Of a DNA stretch of 64,000 nucleotides, positions 53,353-62,664 are shown in pieces (position 1 is the stretch's first letter; each line of letters begins with the position of its first letter). The position numbers were made by a program, and so were the translations under genes. Under the pieces are notes generated by a model, which searched no databases, had not been told where the DNA came from, and saw only the letters and a list, made by a program, of their open reading frames with translations. The stretch is from positions 1,240,001 through 1,304,000 of the forward strand of contig CAJXMJ010000001.1 of NCBI GenBank assembly GCA_913056455.1, given 5' to 3'. The DNA is from an uncultured Fodinibius sp. (GTDB lineage Bacteria; Bacteroidota; Rhodothermia; Balneolales; Balneolaceae).

Positions 53353-53793
53353 CTAAAATGGTAAGTCGTCATCAATATCATCAAAATCCTCATTCAGATC
53401 GACATTGCTCGATACCGGTTGAGAATTATCCGGCTTTGGAGGAACATCGCCACCACCTTCACCTTTACTGTCAAGCATTGTCATAGTCAATGCCTTAATC
53501 TCAGTAGAGTATCGCGTTTGGCCCTCTTTGTCTTCCCACTTTCGTGTTTGAATAGGACCTTCGATATAAACCTGTGATCCTTTTTTTAGGTATTCCTGAC
53601 AAATTTCAGCCAAACGTCCCCAGGCCACCACGCGGTGCCATTCGGTGTTCTCTTTCCATTCGCCCTGTTTGTCTTTATAACGCTCAGAAGTTGCAACTGA
53701 TAAGTTGGCTACAGCTGTATTAGACTGTGTATAGCGCACGTCAGGATCTTGTCCCAATCGACCAATGATCATTGCTTTATTCAGTGAACTCAT
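53353..53793 (-). CDS. ssb: Single-stranded DNA-binding protein
   Basis: 146 residues, homotetrameric ssDNA-binding protein of replication and repair. The OB fold is clear: [69 protein letters not shown] short Gly/Pro-rich linker leads to the acidic tip DDDLPF, the docking site for partner repair proteins. It is followed by a terminator and gldE, the usual Bacteroidota order. An inverted repeat (53886-53906) lies upstream in the divergent region shared with the DUF2207 gene. Confidence 0.97.
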   Translation of the reverse strand: MSSLNKAMIIGRLGQDPDVRYTQSNTAVANLSVATSERYKDKQGEWKENTEWHRVVAWGRLAEICQEYLKKGSQVYIEGPIQTRKWEDKEGQTRYSTEIKALTMTMLDSKGEGGGDVPPKPDNSQPVSSNVDLNEDFDDIDDDLPF

Positions 53794-53885
53794 AATATTT
53801 CCTCGTTTATTTTTTATTGTTTCGTTCTAAAGGTAAGATATATTTTGGAGGAAATCCTTACAGAAAAAATTATAGGTTAACCCCT

Positions 53886-53906
53886 TACCTATTTTTATAA
53901 TAGGTA
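53886..53906. promoter_or_regulatory. Perfect 7-bp inverted repeat in ssb/DUF2207 divergent region
   Basis: TACCTAT (53886-53892) and ATAGGTA (53900-53906) with a 7-nt AT spacer; a related TATAGGTTAA lies just to the left. It is placed in the 198-bp divergent promoter region, 93 nt from the ssb start, as expected for an operator, but no regulator is known to me for it. Confidence 0.4.
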
Positions 53907-53991
53907 AAAAATTTATCCTTATTTTGAAATTGCGGGAGATGCATTACACTACATAGATAAACTTGAATATCATTTTAACTTAACTTTCATC

Positions 53992-55743
53992 ATGTGGATT
54001 AGGACATTCATACTTTCGATCATATTAATTGGAAGCTGTTTTCAGTCTATTTCCGCAAAGTCTTATGAAATCCCTGATGTTCGAGTCGAAATAACCATCA
54101 ACAAAGATGGTACTGTTCAAGTTACCGAACATTTAACATATGTTTTTGACGGATCTTTTTCTTGGGCAGAATACCAAATCCAACGACAGGGTTTTTCAGC
54201 AATTACAAATATCCAGATCCTAGAGAATGGAAACTCTTACATTAACAAAAATACAGAAACCCCTGGTACTTTTAGTGTTGCAAAAAATAATGAAGCAATT
54301 AAAATAACCTGGCACTATTCCGCGGAGGATGAAAAACGAACGTTTACGATATCCTATACTTTGCAGGGAGCGTTGACAGTCGGACCTGAATGGTCACAAT
54401 TTTTCTGGAATTTTTTATCTGCAGATAGAGATAAGTCTACGAATCAGCTTAATATTAATATTCAACTGCCCAAATCAACTTCAACTGACTCCCTTTTCAG
54501 TTGGACACGAGGCCCTAAAGGGCAATTTGACCTCCAACAAACAAGCGAGACGTTTACCATTGACGGTACGAATATTGATGACGACGAATTTGCAAAAGTC
54601 AGAGCTGTATTCCCTACTTCAGTTTTAAATAAGTCGCAAATTTCTGTTACGGATGCTCAATTCTCACTTACTCAGGCTCAAGAAGAGGAGAAAACATATC
54701 AACAGGAGCGCAATCAACAGATAGAACGTCAGAAATACCTCGATAATCTTTGGAAAACACTGAATTATGTAATTATTCTGCTTAGTGTGGGCATCTTCTA
54801 TGGGCTCTACCAAAAATATGGAAAACGACATCCTACCTCTCGATTTTCATCTACAGAAACAATCATGATACCGGGAGAAATTCGTCCGGCTACTATTGGT
54901 TGGCTTCTTCAGGGACGAAATATCACCAGTAATTTACTGATGGCTACAGTTCTTGATCTGGCCCGGCAGGGATATTTTAACATTCAAGAAGAACCCCCCG
55001 AAGAAGGCTTTTTAGCTAATGACAAGCCTACTTTTTCTATCGAGCGAATGGAAAAACAGCTGAATGAAGAGTTAAAGGGATGGGAAAAACAAATTGTCTC
55101 TTTTGTTGAACAACGTATCGATGATGGACACCATAAGTTACACCATATCTTTGAAGGAACTAATTCCGAGGTATCCTCTTGGTTTACCAAATGGAAGAAC
55201 AACTTTAAAGAATACGCATTTAACCAAAGCTGGATTGACAAACAAAGCTATACCGGATGCTACTGGAATATTGCCGTGCAATCATTCCTCGTGATAGCAA
55301 GTATTCCGGCCATCATCTATGCAGGTCCAGTTGGATTAATCGCTCTTTTTGTTACCATGTTTGCTTTGATATTTTCCTTCCTAATAATTCGTCGCACTCC
55401 CAAAGGAGAAGAAGTTTATCATGAATGGGACAAATACAAAGAAGGCCTTGAAAATGCTAAGGCACACAGTATTTCATCCAATAAGCTGGATAAACATTTT
55501 ATCTATGGGCTCGCTTTCAGTCTGGGAGAAAAAGAGCTCCAAAACATCATTACTACCAATACTGATGTAATGCCCGTTATTGCCTGGATTTCTTTTAGCT
55601 CAAGCACCAGTTCAGTAGCAAATGTAGCCAGTAGTTTTTCAACCCTCGGTGCAACAGGGGCCACTTCCTTTCCCGGAACATCTGGAGGTGCAGGAGCTTC
55701 TGCAAGCGCTGCAGGCGGTGGTGCTTCGGCAAGTGCAGGCTAA
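53992..55743 (+). CDS. DUF2207 membrane protein with Gly/Ser/Ala tail
   Basis: 583 residues. Signal peptide (FILSIILIGSCFQSISA-K), then a DUF2207 extracytoplasmic beta domain (VRVEITINKDGTVQVTEHLTYVFDGSFSWAEYQI, and WSQFFWNFLSADRDKS). A first membrane helix (TLNYVIILLSVGIFYGLY) leads to a cytoplasmic region with RPATIGWLLQGRNITSNLLMATVLDLARQGYF, typical of YciQ-like proteins; a helix pair follows at about 425-465, then KLDKHFIYGLAFSLGE. The final 60 residues are low-complexity Gly/Ala/Ser (GGAGASASAAGGGASASAG). Function unknown for the family. The stop overlaps that of the convergent acyl-CoA dehydrogenase. Confidence 0.85.
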   Translation: MWIRTFILSIILIGSCFQSISAKSYEIPDVRVEITINKDGTVQVTEHLTYVFDGSFSWAEYQIQRQGFSAITNIQILENGNSYINKNTETPGTFSVAKNNEAIKITWHYSAEDEKRTFTISYTLQGALTVGPEWSQFFWNFLSADRDKSTNQLNINIQLPKSTSTDSLFSWTRGPKGQFDLQQTSETFTIDGTNIDDDEFAKVRAVFPTSVLNKSQISVTDAQFSLTQAQEEEKTYQQERNQQIERQKYLDNLWKTLNYVIILLSVGIFYGLYQKYGKRHPTSRFSSTETIMIPGEIRPATIGWLLQGRNITSNLLMATVLDLARQGYFNIQEEPPEEGFLANDKPTFSIERMEKQLNEELKGWEKQIVSFVEQRIDDGHHKLHHIFEGTNSEVSSWFTKWKNNFKEYAFNQSWIDKQSYTGCYWNIAVQSFLVIASIPAIIYAGPVGLIALFVTMFALIFSFLIIRRTPKGEEVYHEWDKYKEGLENAKAHSISSNKLDKHFIYGLAFSLGEKELQNIITTNTDVMPVIAWISFSSSTSSVANVASSFSTLGATGATSFPGTSGGAGASASAAGGGASASAG

Positions 55744-57425
55744 TACTCCCAACCAATAAGGCTTTCAATCTGATCAACTTCTGGGGGATCATGTGGACTC
55801 AGTGCACTTTCAAATGTATCTGACAAGTAATCAAGTGCAATTTCAAATCGCTTTTTGTCCTCCAGTTGTTTCTCCTCAACAAGTAATGCCATCTGAAAAA
55901 GTCTGATTAATTGCTTGAACAACGGCTTGGCAGTGGCTTCGATTTGATCACGGTCATTCAGGACACTGATGTCTTTCCATATGGTTTTTGTTTCGGTCAG
56001 CTTCTCTGCTATAAGACCACCATAATCCGGTGATTGATCTGCGGCCTCTTGAATCATTTCAAAAATGATATCCAGTCCCCGGGATTTTTTGACAGCACGA
56101 AGGATATCCAACACAATAATATTTCCCGAACCCTCCCAAATTGGCAGCACATTGATATCTCGCAGTAATTTGGGCATTACAAAATCCTCGATGTAGCCGT
56201 TGCCTCCCATTAACTCCATGCATTCACGAACGCTGTAAACGGCATTTTCGGCTGACCACCACTTGGCCATGGGGGTGATCATTCGAAGGAGATGTTGCTC
56301 ATCCTTATTCCCTTTTTCAGCCGCATCCATTGCCCGCAACCCACGCCATACCAACAGAAAATCACCTATATATTTTGCCCCTAACTCGAGAAATTTTTCT
56401 CTGATGAGTGCATGGTCAACGGCTCGTTTTCCAAATGTTTTACGGTGGTTCAAGTACTGCCACGCCTCAATAATAGCACGGCGATTCCCAGCCAAGGCAG
56501 CCACCGAATTATAATTGCGTGATATGTTGATCATCCGCGCCATAATTTTAAACCCTTCCCCTTCTTTTCCGAGCCTTTTTCCAACCGTATCCTGGAACCG
56601 TACCTCAGCCGAAGCCATCGAGCGTACCCCCATTTTATCTTTCAGACGAATAATCTCCATCGGATTTCGCTCTCCATTTGGTAACTGCTTTTCTACAAGA
56701 AAAAGTGACAATCCACGAGTACCCTTTTCCAAGGTTCCAGTTCTGGCTAATGCCATAATTACATCTGCATTAACATTACTACAAAACCATTTTTCACCAT
56801 TCAATCGGTATTTATCTCCACTAACTTTTTCGGCTTCACACAAATTAGCGCCTACATCCGACCCACCTGATTTCTCGGTTAAAAACATAGCTCCCGAATA
56901 AATTTTGTCCCCCTCTTTAGCTGCCAGTTTTGGCAGAAGACGTTTTTTATCTTTCTCATCAGCAAACTCTTCAACCAAATAGGCTGCTCCGTCGGTCATA
57001 CAATGCGGACAGTATTGTCCCAATTCGCTCATCGCAAATAATTGTCCGAGGGCAAAACCCATTTGATGTCTATTGCCAATAAACGCTTGCTTTCTATCAG
57101 GATGATATTTTAAATAAAACATCTCCGATTCAGCCGCGACATCCATCAAGTCCCAATAGGCTGGATGAAATTCGATTTCGTCGATGTCTTTCCCGAACTT
57201 ATTGCGTTTTATAAGAATCGGTCCGTTTTTATCCGCCTTTTGTGAAAGCTCATCCATTTCATTTGCCGCAGTTTCACCCAACTGCCTTAATTTTCCATTT
57301 AGGAATTTTCTGGCCTTCTCAGAAAAATGTTGGTCGATGTAATTGCGGAGAATTGAATCAGACTTATAAAAATTTTGGCTTGTTTTAAAATCATCAGTCA
57401 GCACCTGGTTCTTTGGATGTGACAT
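55740..57425 (-). CDS. AidB-like acyl-CoA dehydrogenase
   Basis: FAD-dependent acyl-CoA dehydrogenase-family protein, 561 residues, longer than the usual 380-400 because of an AidB-type N-terminal domain and an extra C-terminal helical tail. Core motifs are YSGAMFLTEKSGGSDVGAN (FAD/substrate strand), GEKWFCSNVNADVIMALAR, the helical domain RRAIIEAWQYLNHRKTFGK and, characteristic of AidB, MELMGGNGYIEDFVMPKLLRDINVLPIWEGSGNIIVLDILRA. E. coli AidB is part of the alkylation-damage response and binds DNA; whether this copy does is unknown, since no ada/alkA genes are near. The N terminus is at 57425. It faces the DUF2207 gene with overlapping stop codons. Confidence 0.88.
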   Translation of the reverse strand: MSHPKNQVLTDDFKTSQNFYKSDSILRNYIDQHFSEKARKFLNGKLRQLGETAANEMDELSQKADKNGPILIKRNKFGKDIDEIEFHPAYWDLMDVAAESEMFYLKYHPDRKQAFIGNRHQMGFALGQLFAMSELGQYCPHCMTDGAAYLVEEFADEKDKKRLLPKLAAKEGDKIYSGAMFLTEKSGGSDVGANLCEAEKVSGDKYRLNGEKWFCSNVNADVIMALARTGTLEKGTRGLSLFLVEKQLPNGERNPMEIIRLKDKMGVRSMASAEVRFQDTVGKRLGKEGEGFKIMARMINISRNYNSVAALAGNRRAIIEAWQYLNHRKTFGKRAVDHALIREKFLELGAKYIGDFLLVWRGLRAMDAAEKGNKDEQHLLRMITPMAKWWSAENAVYSVRECMELMGGNGYIEDFVMPKLLRDINVLPIWEGSGNIIVLDILRAVKKSRGLDIIFEMIQEAADQSPDYGGLIAEKLTETKTIWKDISVLNDRDQIEATAKPLFKQLIRLFQMALLVEEKQLEDKKRFEIALDYLSDTFESALSPHDPPEVDQIESLIGWEY

Positions 57426-57479
57426 AATAAACCTCTCTGTATTTAATAATATTTTATAACGCTAATGCATTATAAATAA

Positions 57480-57510
57480 AATAAGGACGGGTTTATATCC
57501 CGTCCTTATA
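57480..57510 (-). terminator. Rho-independent terminator of pgk
   Basis: Perfect stem ATAAGGACGGG (57481-57491) and CCCGTCCTTAT (57499-57509), 7-nt loop, followed on the minus strand by TTTATTTAT. It lies 80 nt after the pgk stop. Confidence 0.88.
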
Positions 57511-57589
57511 GTCAAAATCCGGACCCGTAAAATAATACTGAGTTAAGCTCAGTACACTATTCAGGATGCCACGTTACATTCTCCAAGTT

Positions 57590-58783
57590 TTACTTATCCG
57601 TGAGCGCAACTACGCCGGGAAGATCTTTGCCTTCCAAAAACATCAGGCTGGCTCCACCTCCGGTAGAAACGTGTGATACTGCTTCTTCAAGCCCGGCTTG
57701 TTTAATAGCAGAGGCCGAATCACCACCACCAATGATCGTTGTTCCACCGAGCTTCGTTGATTCGGCAAGAGCTTCTGCAACGGCATTCGTTCCATCAGCA
57801 TAATTTTCCATCTCAAAAACACCCATGGGACCATTCCAGACGACCGTCTTGGCATTTTTTATGATATTACCAAATGAAATAGCAGTCTGCGGGCCAATAT
57901 CCACTCCCATCCAGCCGTCTTCGATCCCATCTTCATCAACGACTTTATGCTCGGCATCATTATTAAACTCCTTTGCTGCAACAGAATCGACAGGCAAGAC
58001 AAAATTTACGCCTTTTTCATCGGCCTTCTGCATCAGTTCTTTAGCTAAATCAATTTTATCATCCTCAACCAGCGAATCTCCAATGGGCAGTCCTTTGGCT
58101 TTATAGAATGTATAGGTCATACCTCCGCCCACAAGAATACTATCCACTTTATCCAACAGGTTTTCAATGACCCCTATCTTATCTGAAACTTTTGCGCCAC
58201 CCAGTATCGCTACAAAGGGACGTTTCGGATTATTAACGGAATCGTTTAAATATTTAATTTCTTTTTCTAACAAATACCCCGATACAGCTGGCTGTAGAAA
58301 ACGTGTTACCCCTGCTACCGAAGAGTGTGCCCTATGGCTGCTACCAAACGCATCATTACAAAACAGATCACCATGATCAGCCAATTGTTTACAAAATTCG
58401 TCGTCATTGGCCTTTTCACCTTTGTGAAAGCGTACATTTTCGAGTAAAATAATCTCCCCTTCCTTGGCCTTTTCAATAACAGATTTTGCTTTCTCTCCAA
58501 TACAATCCTCGGCAAAATATGCTTCTGTGTCAACCAATGTTTGCAAATGATCAGCTACCGGTTTTAAGCTAAGTGATTTGTCTACTTCTCCGCCAGGACG
58601 ACCTAAATGACTCATCAGGATGAGCTTTCCTCCATTCTCAATTACGTAGTTGATAGATGGTAATGCCTGTACGATCCGATTGTCATCACCAATTTCACCA
58701 TCTTTAATAGGCACATTAAAATCCACGCGCATTAACACTTTTTTGCCTTCCACCTGTACATCTTCAAGCGTCATCTTATCCAT
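57590..58783 (-). CDS. pgk: Phosphoglycerate kinase
   Basis: Transfers phosphate between 1,3-bisphosphoglycerate and ADP in glycolysis/gluconeogenesis; 397 residues, cytoplasmic monomer. The signature [16 protein letters not shown], the substrate loop SHLGRPGG, the [18 protein letters not shown] region and the nucleotide domain with [32 protein letters not shown] and the C-terminal [13 protein letters not shown]...[21 protein letters not shown] are all present. It lies 48 nt after an outer-membrane barrel gene and has its own terminator. With PpsA it supports both directions of lower glycolysis in this window. Confidence 0.97.
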   Translation of the reverse strand: MDKMTLEDVQVEGKKVLMRVDFNVPIKDGEIGDDNRIVQALPSINYVIENGGKLILMSHLGRPGGEVDKSLSLKPVADHLQTLVDTEAYFAEDCIGEKAKSVIEKAKEGEIILLENVRFHKGEKANDDEFCKQLADHGDLFCNDAFGSSHRAHSSVAGVTRFLQPAVSGYLLEKEIKYLNDSVNNPKRPFVAILGGAKVSDKIGVIENLLDKVDSILVGGGMTYTFYKAKGLPIGDSLVEDDKIDLAKELMQKADEKGVNFVLPVDSVAAKEFNNDAEHKVVDEDGIEDGWMGVDIGPQTAISFGNIIKNAKTVVWNGPMGVFEMENYADGTNAVAEALAESTKLGGTTIIGGGDSASAIKQAGLEEAVSHVSTGGGASLMFLEGKDLPGVVALTDK

Positions 58784-58831
58784 AAGTAGCAGTAATTTTA
58801 AGCTGATTAATTAGTAGTTTCGCAGCTGAAT

Positions 58832-60286
58832 TTACCAGCTTATTGAAAGCCGTCCAAACCCACCATCAAACCAAGTCGGTTCGTCAATTATGTTATATGT
58901 TCCCCTGCCTGTCTGCTTATCTCCGTCCAGGTCGTATGATATTCCGGCAAGGAAATAAAAATGTTGGCTATACCTGTATCCAATTGTGTACGTAAGACGA
59001 GCATTATAATCTCTCACAATGCTGTAATTTCGTCTAAAATCAAAACTTCGTATACCGTTTTCATCTTTTGGTCCCTGGGGACGACTATATTCTGCGTGAA
59101 ACTCCAACCCCGTTTTAAATCCAGAATTGATGGGATCATATAATATTCTACTTTTTATACTGATAGGCTCCTCCAAGTAATCAAAAGGATCCCCATGTCG
59201 TATTATTTTTTTAGGAACTTTTTTGCCCTTTATTCGATCTCTGTTAAATCCATACCATAACCATTGTTCAAAACGAAAGGCTTGTAATCGCCCCATGGCA
59301 TATAATCCCAACTGATTTGTTATCTGCCAATTGCCGAACTTAAAATTATAATTAGAATCCAAAGTGGGCTTCCTTTTTAATTTTGAAAAAGTACGCTGAT
59401 ACGTTAATCCAACGGTATAAAGAGGGTGGTCATACTCAACCAATGCTCCCAAATAATGGGCCCACTCTTCATCGATATAGATACTGGTATCGGCATGCAC
59501 TTCTACTCTCTTGCGTGTGTACGTTTGCAAACCACCCAATATTTCAACTTTTAGTCTATTGTATTGTGGACTAGTATATTTCATTGAAAGTAGTTCCGGT
59601 CTATTGGAATATTGATGAGTAATATCATACCGTTCATTCCAAGAGTTTCGACCTTCTTCAGCTAAATCCTGAACAACATTACTGCCCCAATCCAAAATGC
59701 TTGCACTAACTTTCACCATCCCGTCATCAAAGTTTCCGTATCGATAGAAAAAAGTGGCATCGAGATCAGCTTTATACTGGCTAAGGGTATGACTCACGCC
59801 CAAATAGTGCTTACCAATAAGATTTCGGGTATAGCCCAAATGAAATAGAAATCGGTTTGCACGAATGTTTTCTGCATGATATCCATCAATAGAAATTTCA
59901 TCCTTCTCACTAATAGCAATATCACTTTTAATCGTATTTTCGATCGCAAATTCTGTAGCATTTAAACTACCAGTTGACATTCGGTAGGCATTTTCGGCTT
60001 GTTCAAAATTATAGTCCTGAAATAACGTATAGCGATACGTAATTAAATCCAGGTTGTGTTCGGGACTCATTTCGATAAGATGCTCGCGAAATAACCCTCG
60101 GTTAAAGTGAGTGCCTCCATAATTATGTGAGCGATCCAACATAAAGTTCCTAATCTGCTGTTCCCATCCCAGTAACGTAGCTGTCGAGGTAGAATCCTGT
60201 CCACTGGCAGTGTTAAACAGAGAGAGCTGAAAAACAAATACTAAGACACTCAAAAGTACAATTCTGGAAGAAAACTGATTTCCCAT
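58832..60286 (-). CDS. Predicted outer-membrane beta-barrel protein
   Basis: 484 residues. Signal peptide (LLSVLVFVFQLSLFNTASGQ-D). The rest has alternating aromatic/polar beta strands with many Tyr/Trp girdle residues (FLFHLGYTRNLIGKHYLGVSHTL, YLGALVEYDHPLYTVGLTYQ, GLEFHAEYS, ARLTYTIGYRYSQHFYFLAGISYDL) and ends in an aromatic-terminal strand (FGRLSISW), the usual barrel-assembly signal. It is perhaps 16-22 strands. I recognise no specific family. It is 48 nt upstream of pgk on the same strand and may share its promoter. Function unknown; a channel, or a protein working with exported complexes, is possible. Confidence 0.68.
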   Translation of the reverse strand: MGNQFSSRIVLLSVLVFVFQLSLFNTASGQDSTSTATLLGWEQQIRNFMLDRSHNYGGTHFNRGLFREHLIEMSPEHNLDLITYRYTLFQDYNFEQAENAYRMSTGSLNATEFAIENTIKSDIAISEKDEISIDGYHAENIRANRFLFHLGYTRNLIGKHYLGVSHTLSQYKADLDATFFYRYGNFDDGMVKVSASILDWGSNVVQDLAEEGRNSWNERYDITHQYSNRPELLSMKYTSPQYNRLKVEILGGLQTYTRKRVEVHADTSIYIDEEWAHYLGALVEYDHPLYTVGLTYQRTFSKLKRKPTLDSNYNFKFGNWQITNQLGLYAMGRLQAFRFEQWLWYGFNRDRIKGKKVPKKIIRHGDPFDYLEEPISIKSRILYDPINSGFKTGLEFHAEYSRPQGPKDENGIRSFDFRRNYSIVRDYNARLTYTIGYRYSQHFYFLAGISYDLDGDKQTGRGTYNIIDEPTWFDGGFGRLSISW

Positions 60287-60445
60287 TGATGATAGTCAAT
60301 CTTTTATATTACTTAATTATTTTTGACAAATAGGATATTCCAATATTTCCTATGGTAGTGTAAACTATCAGTACAGTCAAACTCTGTTTTTCTATCCAAA
60401 ATTAAATATCTTTGACTAATAAATTCCAACGCTAAAACAGGAGAT

Positions 60446-61609
60446 ATGGATACCGTTTATTTCGATCACGCTGCTACTACGCCCGTAGATGAGCGTGTAC
60501 TTGAAGCAATGACCCCTTACTTTACTGAACATTATGGAAATGCCAACTCTCCCCATGGGTTAGGTAATAATGCAAAAGTAGCTGTCGAGGAAGCAAGGGA
60601 AAATATTGCTGAAATGATCGGTGCCGAACCGGCTGAAATTATCTTTACAAGCGGTGGTACAGAAAGTGACAACAGTGCCATCAAGGGCGTAGTGAATGCC
60701 ACGGGTAAAACAGAAGTCATTACCTCTCCGCTTGAACATCATGCGGTGCTACATACCGCTGAGGCTTTAAAACGTCACGGTGCTAAGCCGGTGTATCTGG
60801 AACCAAATTCCAAGGGAATTATTACTGCAGAGAAAGTAGAGAATGCAATTAATGAAAACACAGCCATGGTATCATTGATGCATGTTAATAATGAAATTGG
60901 TTCCATCAATCCACTTCGAGAGATCAGTGAGGTTTGTAAAGAATGTAATATTCCCTTCCACTCTGATACCGTGCAAAGCGTTGGAAAAATTCCGGTAGAT
61001 GTAGATGAGCTCGGTCTTGATTTTCTGAGCATCAGCGGACATAAAATTTACGGGCCAAAAGGCATTGGCGTGATGTATATGCGTCATGCTACTCCATGGA
61101 TTCCCTGGATGCATGGCGGTTCGCAAGAACGACGGCGACGCGGCGGAACGTTAAATGTCCCAGGCATTATAGGCTTGGCCAAGGCAATGGAACTGGCACA
61201 AAACGAGATGGACGACCATCGTAAGCACTTTATTAAACTGCGCAAAAAGCTCATTAACGGCCTTGATGAAAAGTTTGGCGATCGCTATCACATTAATGGG
61301 GATACCGAGAATGGCGTACCTCATATCATCAATATCTCATTTCTGGATTCAAACGGGAATGGCATCGACGGGGAGATGCTCATTCTTAATCTTGATGTAG
61401 AAAATATTTGTGTTTCTAACGGCTCGGCCTGCACTTCCGGAGCCATGGAACCCTCACATGTGCTCAGCGGCATCGGACTCGAAAATGAGATTGCCAATTC
61501 AAGCATTCGTATAAGCCTTGGCAAACAAAATACACTTGAAGACATCGACTACTTTCTCGAGAAGATTGAAGTTGTCGTAGAACGCATGATGTCAACGGCA
61601 AAAGTATGA
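60446..61609 (+). CDS. Cysteine desulfurase (NifS/IscS type)
   Basis: PLP enzyme that takes sulfur from cysteine as persulfide for Fe-S clusters and tRNA thiolation; 387 residues, class V aminotransferase fold. Motifs: YFDHAATTPVDERV, the Lys200 PLP lysine in SISGHKIYGPKG, His98/99 in SPLEHHAVLHTAE stacking on PLP, and the sulfur-carrying Cys329 in SNGSACTSGAMEPSH, the long-loop group I arrangement. It is about the length of IscS/NifS. No iscU, iscA or mnmA genes adjoin; instead it overlaps a LOG-family gene by 4 nt. GGAG lies 6 nt before the ATG. Confidence 0.95.
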   Translation: MDTVYFDHAATTPVDERVLEAMTPYFTEHYGNANSPHGLGNNAKVAVEEARENIAEMIGAEPAEIIFTSGGTESDNSAIKGVVNATGKTEVITSPLEHHAVLHTAEALKRHGAKPVYLEPNSKGIITAEKVENAINENTAMVSLMHVNNEIGSINPLREISEVCKECNIPFHSDTVQSVGKIPVDVDELGLDFLSISGHKIYGPKGIGVMYMRHATPWIPWMHGGSQERRRRGGTLNVPGIIGLAKAMELAQNEMDDHRKHFIKLRKKLINGLDEKFGDRYHINGDTENGVPHIINISFLDSNGNGIDGEMLILNLDVENICVSNGSACTSGAMEPSHVLSGIGLENEIANSSIRISLGKQNTLEDIDYFLEKIEVVVERMMSTAKV

Positions 61610-62157
61610 GTTTCAAAAAGAGAGTCTGCGTTTATTGCGGATCCAAAACTGGAAATAACTCCTCCTTTATTCCACAAACCAAGGCATTAGGTCATGCCCT
61701 GGCATCTAACAAAATAGGATTGGTGTATGGTGGCGGATCGGTGGGACTAATGAATGAAATTGCCAATGCCACACTTTCGCGCGGAGGCCAAGTCCACGGT
61801 GTTATACCCCAGCACTTGTATGACATGGAGGTGGCGCACGAAAATCTCACTGCCCTACATATTACCGATACCATGCACGAGCGAAAAGCAATGATGGCCG
61901 AACTTTCAGATGCATTTATTGCCCTACCCGGAGGATTTGGTACATTCGAAGAACTGATGGAAGCCATTACCTGGTTGCAGCTTGGCATACACAAAAAGAC
62001 GGTGATTATATTCAATATTGATGGGTATTATGACAAACTGATCGAGTTTATCGACGAGGCAGTAAAAAGTCAGTTTATCACTGAGGATAATAGAACATTG
62101 CTGAAAACAGCAAACACCATCGAAGAATGCCTAAATCACCTTCCTTTTCACAACTGA
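61606..62157 (+). CDS. LOG family protein (TIGR00730-type nucleoside 5'-monophosphate phosphoribohydrolase)
   Basis: 183 residues, Rossmann-like fold. The hallmark motifs are LVYGGGSVGLMNEIANA, HERKAMMAELSDAFIALPGGFGTFEELMEAITW (PGGxGTxxE) and VCVYCGSKTGN at the start. Plant LOG enzymes split cytokinin ribotides to the free base and ribose-5-phosphate; bacterial relatives cleave AMP or cytokinin nucleotides. Its start overlaps the cysteine desulfurase stop by 4 nt (ATGA), so both are one translation unit. The opposite-strand gene ends 4 nt away. Substrate is inferred only from family. Confidence 0.92.
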   Translation: MSFKKRVCVYCGSKTGNNSSFIPQTKALGHALASNKIGLVYGGGSVGLMNEIANATLSRGGQVHGVIPQHLYDMEVAHENLTALHITDTMHERKAMMAELSDAFIALPGGFGTFEELMEAITWLQLGIHKKTVIIFNIDGYYDKLIEFIDEAVKSQFITEDNRTLLKTANTIEECLNHLPFHN

Positions 62158-62161
62158 TGGG

Positions 62162-62653
62162 TTAACCAAAGCTTGTTAGTCCCGGTTTATACCATCCTAA
62201 CAACGTGCTTATCACCACAAGTATATATACAACTATCGAACAGCAATAAGCAGCACTCCACTTTTTTAAAGCTTCAACTCTATCATCAGCTTTATTTTCT
62301 TGTATCCACTGGACAAGTTTTTTACTTCTTCTTAGATCGAAAATGATTAGAGCAAGAATGATTACAAAAATAAGTTGCTTCAACGCCAGCCAGGGATAAA
62401 GCTGAACATCAAACCATCCCCATTGCGGACCTTTAGGAATATTCGAAAGTACCCATCCTGAAATGATTATCCCTCCGGCGCCAACAATGGTGCCCCATTT
62501 TGCTAACCGACGCTCGGTTTGTATCAGTTGGTATGTAGTAGAAAGACTTTTTGCCAGATATATTCTAAAGCCATAGAGCAGACTTCCTGCAAACGCTCCA
62601 AACCAAATGAGATATGAAAGAATGTGAATCCACCGAAAGAGTTCATACAACAT
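62162..62653 (-). CDS. Four-helix membrane protein, CopD/DUF2269-like
   Basis: 163 residues, four hydrophobic helices with His residues near the first (LFRWIHILSYLIWFGAFAG), then KWGTIVGAGGIIISGWVL, LALKQLIFVIILALIIFDLRR and YCCSIVVYILVVISTLLGW. The pattern of HxxS/xxWxGA at the start of helix 1 resembles DUF2269/CopD-type proteins that may bind haem or copper, but the family call is by eye. It starts 11 nt after the acyl-CoA ligase gene on the minus strand, so it is probably the operon's last gene. Function unknown. Confidence 0.66.
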   Translation of the reverse strand: MLYELFRWIHILSYLIWFGAFAGSLLYGFRIYLAKSLSTTYQLIQTERRLAKWGTIVGAGGIIISGWVLSNIPKGPQWGWFDVQLYPWLALKQLIFVIILALIIFDLRRSKKLVQWIQENKADDRVEALKKWSAAYCCSIVVYILVVISTLLGWYKPGLTSFG

Positions 62654-62664
62654 TCGAACTTCTT

